Shown here one piece after another: positions 11,301 to 22,800 of a stretch of 64,000 nt of DNA (the first letter of the stretch is position 1; each line of letters begins with the position of its first letter). Below the pieces are notes generated by a model, which saw only the letters and a program-made list of their open reading frames with translations, searched no databases and was not told the DNA's origin. This stretch comes from Calonectria ilicicola (lineage: Eukaryota; Ascomycota; Sordariomycetes; Hypocreales; Nectriaceae): NCBI GenBank assembly GCA_020809705.1, contig CP085828.1, positions 7,006,001 to 7,070,000 on the forward strand, written 5' to 3'. The position numbers were made by a program, and so were the translations under genes.

Positions 11301-13005
11301 TGCCACATCGGTCCAACCCATCTCAGACAAGGGTGAGACCAGAGCGTAAGTCCATTTCATCGTGTGAACATGATCAGACTGGTTTCAAACTTCAGCTTCT
11401 GTCCGTGCTTGAGCCTCGATGACGTATTCTCAATCCTCTTGTATGGTTTCAAAAGTCAGAAGCCTTTGGGATCGAATAGAAGTGCAGAGTGGACATTTCT
11501 TTCAACATCTGAAGTGATAGTTTAATGGGAAATTTAAAAGAAGTTATGTTGTATCCAAATGTGGTGTTAGTCATCCACCGAATCCTCAGTGAGTTACCCT
11601 ACAGTCTAACATTCATACCAAAAAGATTTTCCACAATAGATTTTCCAAGCGGAAAGGTCACTGGTGGCATAGTTGAAAGAAACGAGCCAGGTAGCAATAA
11701 ATCATTTTTAATTGGATCTTGTCGATGTTCCTTGTCTCAAGTTCTTTTCGTTTTAATCTCAGTTATCAATCAACGGTAAATACGAATGGATTGTTTTATC
11801 AAAATCTCCATTAAGCAGGAGAATTTATTCATACACTGGACCCGGCTATTATATTTTAGTCCATCATTAGTAAAATTAAAATCATTACAGTCTACTTATC
11901 TACAATAATCTAAACCTATTAAATCATAGTCCCAATCTAATTGCCATGACGTCCATGGTGCAAACGTTGTAGAATTGCCTTCTCCTGCTAGATAGCGCAA
12001 ATAGATCCTGTCCACTCCAAGGGACAACTGTTATCTATAGATCTCCCTTTCCATTTACACTATAATATAGATCTACAAGAAGAACCAGCGTCGGGCAGTC
12101 CTTATCGTGTTGAGTAGAATCATGAAGAAAGCAGAAAGTATAAGTCTTATCACAGGTCATTTTTATTTACCCTACATTCACAACTGCAACTTTAACTACG
12201 CAAGGGTTATATTGCAGTCTGTATCGCCGCAGGCTACTTAGGCAGTTTCTGGTTTACCTTCCGTATTTGGGAGCGTTAAGTTCGCAGATCTTAATGATCG
12301 TCGCATCCAACCAAACGCTCAAATCGACCCACGCATCAGCTGGGCATGCGGGTGACAGATAAGTCCAATTAAAAAGCTACTGGCCATTGTAAGGTAAATT
12401 CGAGCTGATCATCACTGAGACTTGTCGAGGCCGAGCTGTTTCCGTGCCAATCGATTGGACGTTATAAATTCTAGACTGTTAATCTATGTTTCTTTTTTTA
12501 TCTGAATCAACGGCTTAGCATTTCAACTAATGCACTCAATTTTCATGCATGCACGTGTCGAACCCTCACGTCTTGAGGGGTCGTGCTTCTTCTGGCTGCA
12601 TCCGGGCCTCAGTGCATTCGTCTTCATGCAGCTTGACATGGCGTGACAACATGTAGTGGCTGTCCACAAAAATTCCACACAATGCTTTTTCTCATTTTTC
12701 ATGGCACATGGAATAGGTTGAAGATGGTCTCAAGGCAGTTTGGCTCAAAATTGTGAAGTGCAATTTGTTCTAACGCGTTGCGTTCTACCGTTAATCGGTA
12801 CATAAGTTCTCGTACAAAGTCCCTCCCAATGTGAATGCAGTCGCCAGCGGCCACGTGCCAAATGTATATATAATCGAATGTGGCCATGAATCTTTCTTTG
12901 GCCGGGTAAAATACACGCTCGTCTTTATAAACAGTAGAAATGATAATGTCATGTTTTTACATGTCGCCTATTTTGTCGGCTCATCTTTCAATCCATTGGT
13001 CGCTT
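8379..13005. other. Gene-poor intergenic region
   Basis: 4.6 kb without a convincing gene. Open frames are short, overlap on opposite strands and mostly lack ATG starts. The 8.6-10.9 kb half is GC-balanced, while 11.5-12.5 kb is AT-rich and looks like weathered non-coding DNA. The right end is the 3' flank of the secreted-peptide gene. Confidence 0.4.
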
Positions 13006-13286
13006 TTAACCCTCGAATGAGGCAACGCAGAACTGAGATCCATCTTCGTTGGTGTGGCAACGCTATTGTCCTATTGTTAGCAAATTGTGACGATTTATTT
13101 GAATTCTAGAACTCTGGAGGGTCTTACAGGTTTGGTGTTGCAAACACGAGTTCCGTTGGTGGTGATTTGGCACTGTCGCTTGGCCATCTTAATCTCAGGC
13201 ACGGGAGGTTGAGGCTGGTTCTGAGGCAAGGCCTGAGCGGTGGCAAGCAGGGCGAGAACGGCGTAGACGGCAGTGAAGGTCTTCAT
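13006..13286 (-). CDS. Small secreted cysteine peptide with Kex2-type site, two exons
   Basis: Exon 1 runs 13286-13128 and exon 2 runs 13062-13006, joined through a 65-nt intron (donor GTAAGA, branch GCTAAC, acceptor ATAG), giving 71 residues. Residues 1-19 form a signal peptide ending in AQA. A proline/glutamine-rich propeptide follows to a dibasic KR at 36-37, a Kex2-type site. The mature part would be 34 residues with four cysteines at 39, 49, 55 and 65 in the pattern C-x9-C-x5-C-x9-C, and an NGT glycosylation sequon. The intron sits between the two C-x9-C halves, which resemble each other. A second acceptor 7 nt upstream gives a cysteine-free tail and is less likely. A TATA-like element lies near 13425-13431. 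No family is recognised; an effector or a defence or signalling peptide is possible. Confidence 0.68.
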
Positions 13287-14417
13287 CTTGAAAGTTGGTT
13301 TGTTTTTTTGGTGGTAATGATCTTCGAATTGTTCTCGTTGGTGTAGAGATGAACAGACTTGAGCTTGGACAAGTGATGAGTTGAGTGAGATGCAGATTTG
13401 ATTCAATGGCGGGACGAAGCTGGTTTATAATTGCATCAAACGCTAGGTTACTAAAAATACGGGCCGTTTCATGTTTCGACCACCACCACCATAACCTGTA
13501 ACAGTGGAGATGGGCGCTCGCGACGCATAACCAATTGGGAGTAAACGTGAAACCTTAGGTATGTGCATGATATACCAAAGTGGCATTTTCCCCTGAATTA
13601 AATATCGATCAACCTGATAAGGTACCTGCCAAGACAGGGGGGATTCTGGCTGCATGTTTTGCGGGACGCGAAGTTATCGATTTAGGTCAGTCTCAGGTAG
13701 GCAGTTGAGCTAGCAACGCCACATGAGCTCGAGCCTCGTCCCGCCGAATGCTGTGCGGCGGGATGAACCAAGGTTGCGATAGGTTGGTTGCCCCAGGGTG
13801 CTACCCTTTCGATTCGTTGTTCCATGTTGCATCCAAAAAGCTGTGCCGTTGTCTGCCCCGAATGGAGATAACGGCGATGCCGATCTAAAGTGGTCCCCTC
13901 GGCCAGACTCAGGCCATGATCTGCATCTGCGAACCATCGACTGCAGATGCATTCGCCTATCCCCAGATTGTAAATCCGGCCGAGAGTCCGGCCGGTCTGC
14001 GCTCTACGCTCTACGCTCGGCTGTTGCTCTGCTCCTTGGCCAACTGCCCGCTACCCGGGAACAGCCATCTGCGAACAATGGCAACCTCCTAGACGCGTGG
14101 CCCTTGTGTGAGACGATTCGCGACAATAGAGTATCACGGAATGAGGCATTGTAGAGACAGGAGCTGCGCTGTATACGGAAGCTGAGACATGATGGTGCAA
14201 CAATGCAACAAAGTTCCTCGCTGTCTAGGTTTTCCCCCACCTGAAAAGCTCAGCTGAAATGCAACTTGACGTGAATGGCGTTGATCCCGACGTCCTGTCT
14301 CGACTATTTTAGACTACGGTCAAGTTCTTTTTTCCAGACGATGTTTCGAATATATACCGCCACAAAATACCCTGAATTTTAAAAATGGATGACTAGTGTA
14401 GCCGTGTTTGGCAAAGA
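13287..14417. other. Intergenic, divergent promoter region
   Basis: 1.1-kb spacer between the secreted-peptide gene and the multi-pass membrane-protein gene, which are transcribed away from each other. The open frames at 13710-14240 are mutual shadows on opposite strands and are not supported. Confidence 0.45.
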
Positions 14418-16765
14418 ATGGGCGACAGCGACGATGTGTGCGCATATTCATGCAGCGAACCGCCAAGAATACTGGAAGCAAATGGAGATATATCGGGCAT
14501 AGGAGTATACAGAATCTACGTCATCATCTCGATCTCGAATGCTGATGCAGCCATTATCCAGGTTATCTTGAGCTTTTTGCTTACAGCGTTCATGGTTGTG
14601 TTTCTGCTCACAGCCTATTATGCGTTCATCTTCGATCCCGATTTAGATCCATTTCGGAAAATCGATGACAAGACGACGAGATCGCCCCATCCCAATCTAG
14701 TCGATCGGACGTTTTTATCAATCTGTCGCAAGGTACCCTTTTTTTTCATCGTCCCATCAGTCCCTCAATTACGGAAATGGAAATTGGATGCCACACTCAA
14801 TAAGGTCTCCGCTCATTATGAAACCCCGTGAACTGTACCTGTATAGTATATACTAATCGGGTGCCACATAGTGTATACTTTTATTTGCAGACATTCAACT
14901 TGTTACAGGCACAGCCATTTTGGTCAGCGGTTATGCGACCATCAAATGCCGTCTCTCCTCGTACCACTGGCAGATGCTTGTCCATCTTGCTTGGTTCGCT
15001 TCCACCACCCACCTTTCCGCCCTAACGTTTCTACGTCATTACCTCCATAACAACCCCAATGAAAAATTGTGGAGAGTATCCGCCATGTTCGTTATGCTGG
15101 CCCTTTTGGCCATAGCCATCGGCCCCACCTCCCACTTTACGTGGGCTGCGGCCGAAGACGGGAGTGTGTCCCCCACTGACTTTGCGATATGCACGTACAG
15201 CATGGACCTCAACACCAAAACCGCATCGTTCCAATCCATGGTGGTGTCCGTGGGGTTTCTAGTGTACGGATATTCGATCCGGTTGGCAAAAATGTCTCCC
15301 AGATTTGCAACACGATTGCGACATATCGCCTCGAGTCTAAAGGATAAATCGATGTCATGGCCAAGTAATTGCCAAATAAATTTCTCTGATTCAAGATGGA
15401 AGACGGCGAACAAGATAGCCATACAGCCACTGGCTATTGCCATGATTCAGGTCATCCACGTGCAAATAGATATCCTCACTTCAGTATTGTCAGAGGTAGG
15501 CCAAACATGAGATGCACCACGGCACTATCGGGCTCACAATGGCACCCGCAGGTGTATTTTTTAGCACTTTCTACGATTTGGGGGGCCCTGAGGCTCTTCC
15601 ATACCCGCCGCTACGGCCCAAGTGATGAAAATACTTGGAGCTTTGGCCAAGTTCTTCCCCTGGCGCTTTTGCCAGCGCCGTTGCTATCAATTGCGATGCA
15701 TGTGACTGCCTACCTTTCTTCTTGGGGAACGTCAAGTCACAGTTTCGGTAAGTTATATGACAAGCAGCCAGACCCTTGAGTTTCTATATTGGAATATTAT
15801 GGTTATTTTTGCACCATGTCAAGCGTTTCACTCACCAAGCATGAGAGGCATCGTGTGAAACTGATCCCACGTTGTCAGTCCAGGGCAATCCCTCAAGCAT
15901 GAATCCAAGCACCCTTGAAAGCCAGTCTCAGTTACTTATTGCAACCCCTGCTGCACATGAGGATCCTTATGAGGCCTCCAGCTCTTTTCGGGGAGTCTTC
16001 TTTCTGGCAGCTTGGGCGTATGTCCAGTATGGCATGTACATACTAATTAACACTTCGCAAAGCGTCTCAAAAAGTTTGTTGATGATGGTTTCTGAAGTTC
16101 TTATTTACCAACCAATTTCTCATTCCATATGGGTTCTGTTGTGTTTTTGGTTGGAAAAGCTGGAGCCGCCCGAGTGGAAGGCGAATGGGCTTAAACTTTT
16201 ATTTTTCTTCGGCATTCTTGTCACGTCGACATACAGATTTGGGCCTACTGACCAGGTCGGTCCTGACTTTTCTGCTGCCAGCACAGGGGTATCTATGGTA
16301 GTCTGTCTTTATTTCTTTCTCATAATCTAGACTACCATTGAACTGAAGATACGGCATTCAGAAATAAATCGATGGCCATGCTCGATACAGTTTCAGCAAG
16401 CCATCTTGCACCTAGTGGCTGGCAGTCTTCTTCTGACAGCACATTTGGGCATTATGATTTGGCTCAATGTGTTGAATTATCAAGCTTTGTTGCTATTCAG
16501 TATCGCTTTCAGCTGTGAGGTGTTATGGCTAGGCATTGAGGCCTTTTTTCATGGGTGGTCAGTATCACAAAAACGGCAGCAGTGTGTTCGAACGGTTGTG
16601 TTCATCATGGGATGGGTCTGGTTGGCTGTGTGGCAGCTTGTTTATCGTCCCAGAGAAATCACAAACAATAGGATGTTTCAAGAGTACCTTGTCCTTACAT
16701 CAAGCTTTGTTGTATTGTCTCTGGGCTGGAGCATCATGAAGATTATGAGATTATGCATTCATTAG
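14418..16765 (+). CDS. Multi-pass integral membrane protein, fungus-specific, six exons
   Basis: Preferred exons are 14418-14504, 14562-14804, 14872-15495, 15552-15747, 15879-16288 and 16397-16765, giving 642 residues. Internal evidence fixes most joins: exon 1-2 gives GISGIG-VILSFLLTAF-type continuity, and exon 2-3 gives LNK-CILLFADIQLVTGTAILVSGY, a junction expected for this family. At least nine hydrophobic helices are present, starting with VILSFLLTAFMVVFLL and ending with YLVLTSSFVVLSLGWSI. The donor of the last intron is uncertain (GTATCT at 16289 or GTAGTC at 16298). Proteins of this shape are common as unnamed plasma-membrane proteins in filamentous fungi, and the role is unknown. No catalytic motif is seen. 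Confidence 0.75.
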
Positions 16766-17660
16766 GTTTTTGGGGAGATGGGCTGAAAAGTCATTGTTTT
16801 CTTTTTCTTTTTTACTGAAAAGTTCTACAGAAGCGCAACATCAGCTTGTATTTTAGTGATGCATGAATAACTCGAGTAAGCAATAAAAGGAGGAACGTAG
16901 CCTCGGCGCGTCGTCGCGTCATGACTTGAATCAGGCGAACCTTGATTTCGACGCCACACAGATCAAGCCTCTTTGCAAGTGATCAAATCTGTAGTGACTC
17001 GGTATCGTTATCGAGGGAGGCGCACCAATATGCGCGATAAGAAGGGCGCATATATTTTGGTTGTAGCCGCCAACCAATTCCAGAGGTCAAAAATCTCATC
17101 AATGTTCGAAGCCACATGAGTCGGCAATGCCCGAAAGTCTCCAAAATAACCTCTCGATCCAAAGAAGTCAACTTTGATCTATGAGGGGTTTTCCCTTAAT
17201 TTCTATTTTCGTACAGCTTCGACTCGATTTGTTTGCGTGCTTGTCCGGCCGCCGCTGTCGACGGAATGCGGCGAGTCAAGAGCTACATCACGTTCATGGC
17301 GCTAAGCCCATCTGCCATTTGCGCGCGTCATACATCATCATCACGAATTCAATTCTTAGGCATCCAAAAATTATATATTAAGTATTTCCCCTAGAATAAG
17401 ATCCATCTTGGGTCGTATAATCATCATTCATCGAGTGTTGCACGACACTGACACTGCGAAAGCCCCGATTGAGTGCGCCAGGTGCACGCCCGGGAGAAAA
17501 GCTCCGGGAAGAGTCAATGACGTAGATGCCGCAGCTTAGCTGTGCTTGGACATTCTAGGGGTCAACAAACCAACACCACCATCCAAAGGTATCCCGGGTA
17601 TTGGGAAATCTGTTACTACTGAATACGCCTTCATAGAATGTGCTGACATCAATTAGCAAA
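16766..17660. other. Intergenic
   Basis: 0.9-kb spacer. A minus-strand stretch near 16999-17175 is open for about 57 codons and looks faintly protein-like but has no start. The rest is the promoter of the HAM1-like gene. Confidence 0.4.
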
Positions 17661-19883
17661 ATGCCGTGCTTTGGGTCGCGCAAGTCTCGGCGGGGGGACG
17701 CTGAACAGCAGCCTCTGCTACCGCAATACAACGACGACACTGCGCTTCAAGCCCGCCTCCATGAGAAGCTTCATACGTATCAGATGCTCCGGGCAATGTC
17801 CAAGGGTTATATGCCTACCAATAAACAGGCCATTATCCACTTGCGCACACTTCTATCTTCCCAGATCTTGAACCCACAAGGAAACCTCCTAAGCCCGTCA
17901 GGCCGACAGCTGGTGAGCAACTCAGCACTCTGGGTGAGGCAGTTCATCGAGCTTCTAGAGCATAAAAACTCGGAGGATCAGATTCAGGATTTTATCTGGT
18001 ATCTGACCAAGGCACGGGTCGAAGTTGACGTGGCCAACATTGAGGCGAAAGCATCAAAGGTCAGCGCAAAAACGGATGTAGCAGCCACCTACCAGAGTCT
18101 ACGGACTGTGGGCTCGTTGATGCTTGGCAACTCCGATTTCCGCACCTTTCTGTCAGATCTCAGCACAGTTGGAAGAGAAGTGCTCCGAGACACAGCCTTT
18201 ACCCTTTCCGATGTGTCCAAACAGGCTGCTGAGGCGCTTGAGCCCGATGCAGAGAGTCAGAAGGCATTAAAGCAGCCAAGCAGGGACCCCAAGTCAGCTC
18301 CAACCAACCAGGATCTTAAGGAGGATCTCAAGGAAGTGTCAGAAGTGGTGGCAGAGAGCGCTGCAGAAGTTGTCGAAGAGGCTGGCGAAAGCGCTGCAGA
18401 CCACTTGACGGGTGATGAGGGACAGGCTCTCGTTCGGCGCCTGAAGTCGACCATCTTGAATCTGCGCGAGCATACCGACTATTCAGAATCAGTCTCGACG
18501 CTGTCTACGCTCTTGCGTCGCTATCTTTCAACATACGCGCAAGCTACTGCTGAAGCCGTGCAGGTCATCGAGGAGGATACCCACACCAACAGAGAAGCCG
18601 ACAAGGCGCTGCACAATTTCTGGCTCTTCATTACATCTCTCGGAGACGCTGAAGAATGGAAGAATGTCGAAAAATACTTCAACGCCATCGTCGAGGACGG
18701 TAGACTGGACCCCAACTTTGACGACCTGGTTAGACAAGTAGGCAACATGATTCAAGACATGTTGATGGACCCAGACTTCTTTGACGAGGCGGGCAAGCGA
18801 TTTCGCCAGGTTCGCGAAAAGGCCAACCAGCTTTGCGCAAAGTCTTCTATTCGAGAAGATCTAGAGGCCTTTCTGGATCACTTGGAGAAGGCCCTCCGGT
18901 CGTCATTGCAAGACAACGACATCAAGCGACTGCTTCATACCACCAAGAGAATCGCCGCCTTGATCTCACCACCCAACAAGTACGCAAACAACGAGCTATT
19001 GTCTGACACCATCAATATTTTTATCCCAGTGGCCATTCAGGCCATACAGTTTATTCCTATCCCACGTCTAGAAGTAGCTTCTCCGGCGATTGACATCTTA
19101 ATCGAGAACCTCATCCTTGAACCTGGACAAACAGTCAACCATACTTCTTTCTTACCCTTCAGAGCCAAGGTCTCAACTCAAAATGACATGGAGGTGCGCA
19201 AGGAGCGATTTGGGACGACATCATCAATGACATCGCTGCTCAACATCAGCGTATCAGGGCTGTCCATTGCAGCCGACGATCTGGGCTACTGGCTTCATCT
19301 ACACTCCGGTATACTCCGACTGGTCGACGAGGGCCTTGCTGGCTTCTCCCTCGACGAACGTGGCATCGACATATCACTTGATGTGGAGATTGGGCGGGAT
19401 CGGCTTGAGGAGATTCTGGTGCTACGAGATGTCAAGGTGTGCATTCACCGGCTGAACTATAAGCTGGCCAGGTCAAAGTTTTCCTGCCTGGCCTGGCTTC
19501 TCAAGCCATTTATCAGACCCATTCTCAAGAAGACTCTCGAGACGCAGATGGAGGCGTCCATCGCAGAAGGGCTCCGCGCCCTAAACAGGGAGCTACTGTA
19601 TGCACGGGAGCGTTTGCGGGCGGCACGGATTGCCAACCCCAACGACCTGTGGACGTTTGCACGCGCAGTGCTAGCCAGGTTGGTACCAGCGCGCAACCCA
19701 GAGGTTGACATGCGCGTTGGCATCAAAGCCGGCGGCAAGGGGGTGTTCCGCGGCCGGTATGCCCCAGGCAGCCTGGTAAAGCTGTGGGAGGAGGAGGGAC
19801 GAGATGCCGAGCAGAGGGTGTACGAGTATGAGAGAGACGGCTGGAAGAATGACATTTTTGACGTCAAGACCAGGCGTGTGTGA
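17661..19883 (+). CDS. HAM1-like fungal protein (BPI/TULIP-related C-terminus)
   Basis: One uninterrupted frame of 740 residues from an ATG at 17661 in a good context (AGCAAAATGCC). The N-terminus MPCFGSRKSRR is short and basic, followed by an acidic, helical region (residues about 120-340) with DVSKQAAEAL and EDLKEVSEVV-type heptads. The C-terminal 350 residues match the fungal HAM1-like proteins: FIPIPRLEVASPAIDILIENL, then LNISVSGLSIAADDLGYWLH, SGILRLVDEGLAGFSLDERGID and RSKFSCLAWLLKPFIRP. This domain is related in layout to lipid-binding BPI/TULIP folds. The name comes from hyphal anastomosis genes in other fungi, but direct function is not settled. It is not the Ham1 nucleotide pyrophosphatase. 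Confidence 0.8.
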   Translation: MPCFGSRKSRRGDAEQQPLLPQYNDDTALQARLHEKLHTYQMLRAMSKGYMPTNKQAIIHLRTLLSSQILNPQGNLLSPSGRQLVSNSALWVRQFIELLEHKNSEDQIQDFIWYLTKARVEVDVANIEAKASKVSAKTDVAATYQSLRTVGSLMLGNSDFRTFLSDLSTVGREVLRDTAFTLSDVSKQAAEALEPDAESQKALKQPSRDPKSAPTNQDLKEDLKEVSEVVAESAAEVVEEAGESAADHLTGDEGQALVRRLKSTILNLREHTDYSESVSTLSTLLRRYLSTYAQATAEAVQVIEEDTHTNREADKALHNFWLFITSLGDAEEWKNVEKYFNAIVEDGRLDPNFDDLVRQVGNMIQDMLMDPDFFDEAGKRFRQVREKANQLCAKSSIREDLEAFLDHLEKALRSSLQDNDIKRLLHTTKRIAALISPPNKYANNELLSDTINIFIPVAIQAIQFIPIPRLEVASPAIDILIENLILEPGQTVNHTSFLPFRAKVSTQNDMEVRKERFGTTSSMTSLLNISVSGLSIAADDLGYWLHLHSGILRLVDEGLAGFSLDERGIDISLDVEIGRDRLEEILVLRDVKVCIHRLNYKLARSKFSCLAWLLKPFIRPILKKTLETQMEASIAEGLRALNRELLYARERLRAARIANPNDLWTFARAVLARLVPARNPEVDMRVGIKAGGKGVFRGRYAPGSLVKLWEEEGRDAEQRVYEYERDGWKNDIFDVKTRRV

Positions 19884-22800
19884 TGACGCGGCGGGGGTTA
19901 GGGAGAGGGAGAGGGGAGACGGAGGGAGAGAGAGAGCCGTTGTTTCGTTTAACATTCGCTGTAAATTGTTAAAGGGGGGGGGCGAAAAGGTACCCAAATT
20001 GGACCAAAGGGCAGGTTACTATTACACCAGAAAACGTTTAATAAATCTCTAAATCGACCTGTCAGTAATGCAACAATCCTGTCGTAGTGAGGATTTTGTA
20101 ATATTCGCCCCTGATCCTGATGCGACGCTCCGAAGCGGAGTAGCAGCAGTCTTGGAAATAATGCCGCGATGCAGCCTCACGGATCTCGGGCGCGAAAGGG
20201 CGGCGGCGACATCCATCCCATCGCGTGGCAAAAGCAGCCCCCAAATGATTTATTTGCTTTTTTTTCTTTCTTTTGCTTCTTTTTCCTTCTGCAGTGGCTG
20301 GACAAGGGCGAAAACTGCATTTTGCTCTTCTCTCCGCAATCGATCGCGCGGCACACACACTGTGGGTTTTCCAATATAGGCAAATTACAGAAAATGTGAA
20401 GAGCCCAACGCCACTGTGCATCTCGATTGGGGAAGAGAGACACAGGACTGGCTGGCTGACCATCGCGCCGACGCTCAGTGACCCGACGGCAGATCCGCTC
20501 GCTAGGCCTCTGAGCGAATCCTGTGGCAGCTAAAAGTCAACCCGGCGTCAGCAGAGCAGATGCGATTCTTCTTGTGGGGAAAAAAGCCACCGTCAGCCCT
20601 TGTCCCGTGTGTGCCCCATGTCTTGGGTCAGGTCGTTGGACAGACAGGTCGGGTCCCCGTCCCGCGGAGGGACGACGTCGTTTCCCGCTGGCTTGTGCCA
20701 TGCCTGTTGTCCTGCTGTCCTGGGCCAAGTATCCGTGCGAAGCGGAGTTGTTCACGTCGGCGGGCGATCACCAGTCTCCAGTTCCAGAGCCCTGGGGGAG
20801 TGGGCGGTCCTGGTCCTGTACATGATGTGCTCCCAAACGGGTTCGCATCGCATGTAAGGGCACGGAGGCCGGATATACGCATTAGAGGTAGCAGCCGAAA
20901 GAAAAAAGCCTGGGGTAAACCGGCTCGTATATCTCAAGCAGATAGTTTCGTTTCCCTTGGGGCACTACAATCTCCTTTTTTTTTTACTCCTCGAAATATC
21001 GCACATCGACCCATGTGGTGCCGAGAAAAGTGTCCCGAAGCCTCCGGGCCATACGACTCATTGGCTCTCCGGGGCTCCTGACTTGTCATCTCAAACGCTC
21101 GCGGCGGCTTGATGATGCCACTTCGTTTTGTCAGTTCAGGACCCGTCGTCGGTTACGTACCCAACATTTACTAAGCGAGCAGCATGCTGTCTCTGGCGCG
21201 CTAGCGGGTGCCTCTCCCCTGCCACAGAGAACCGCATAGGCACGGCTTTGGGTCATGTAAGTGACTTAGCATTCCGGGATGCGCAATGTGTGTCGCGCCT
21301 CGAAGAAATAAACCCGGGGAGAGGTTCCTATGAGGCAGGTTGAAACTCAAACCGAGGCCAGCCACGCTCACGTGGGTTATTTGTTTTTTTTAAACGTCGA
21401 GGGAAAGGAGGGGGGTGTGGGAGAAAAAGTACACATATCCTTTTGTATGGTTGAAGAAGCTTGCTCCAATTATTAGTGCACTTTTCCGGGTCACTATTAG
21501 CGACAAGCCCTGTGGCTCGATGCTTTGAGAAGTCAAAAAGTGACAAGCCAAGCTTTCTAGCCAGCGCTTACATGGAAGGTCAAGGCGGACCTAGGAATAG
21601 CCTAGTTTTGGGGCATGTCGGCAGTGCAAGGTGATGATGCTCTGGTTGAGCAATGCAGTCAGTCCCATGCGAGTCAAGCTGGGGAGCGAAACCGAGCGAT
21701 AGAGTAGCGGTAACACGTTGTCATTTCTTTTACATCATCTATTTTTTTCCTTTTTTTTTTCTTTTTGTAGCATTTGTTGAATTGTAGGTAGGAGGATCTG
21801 GGCCCGAGACATGAATGTCTTGAACTAGCGTTGGTTGAGACATACGACACAGCGGAGTAAAAACCCGTCGGTCAGATGAGGAGGCTGCCTCAATACAGAG
21901 AGGCAGTCCAACATGACTTGATTGGCGTGGTCTTGCGGTACGAATACGTCAAGACAGTGTCAAATCTGCAACCGTCCGGTAAAGGAAGGACTTGCTTGGG
22001 TGCCCAAAGGTTCCTTTGGCAGTTTGTGCTCGGATTTAGGCTGACTGGATGGGTGTCATTCCCCCTCACCGACGGAAGAATTGTTCAATACGAAGTCTTA
22101 CTACATGCCGAGCTGGCTACCAAACTCTCTCTAAAGGAGGCAGAACCCGGGCCGTGCGTGCGAGGAGATGACGGACGGGCTGTACAGCAGAACCCCAGGT
22201 TCGCATAAAGTGAAGAAGCAATATAATCCGGGGTTTGTTAGAGTTTCGGACAATTGTGGTAGTGATGAGCCATGATGGCTAGCTGCCGCCATGGCCGCCC
22301 GCGGTCGACAGACTTGGCGTGACGGTGTAGAAGGCTCTGTCAACAAGACCAGCCTTTTTCTAATTTCCCGTGCTTCCTGATGGCTTCGACGAAGCATCAC
22401 GGCAGGCATCAATCACAGAAGCTGTTGATGGCATTACTAAACAGGACGTCAACTTGGGTCATGCCGTCCAATCACTTGGCTAGCGATTTAGCTGACAACG
22501 GGACCGATCGCCATCGGAGGCCCCCTCCTTGGGTCGCCTCGTTAGGGCCCCTCCCCCTGGGCCAGGGCTGGGCTGGTCTGTTGCCACTGCCACTGCCTCG
22601 ATTCGATTCACAGACAAACGGTGGGCAGGTGGCCAGTACAAGCCCCCCAGGCAAAAGGAGGGCGATCACTGCCCAATTGGGCGGGCAGAGACATCTGGAG
22701 TCCATCCGATGGGTCCCAGCGAGGCGCAAAAAGCAAGGTGCAAAGGGCCAAACTGCTGGCTGCGTTCAATCATGAATTTTTTTTTTTCAGCTACAGAAAA

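Noticed and set aside
16999..17175. About 57 open codons on the minus strand beginning after a TAG
   Set aside because: No ATG, no splice partners and no recognisable motif; it could be an exon relic but cannot be supported.
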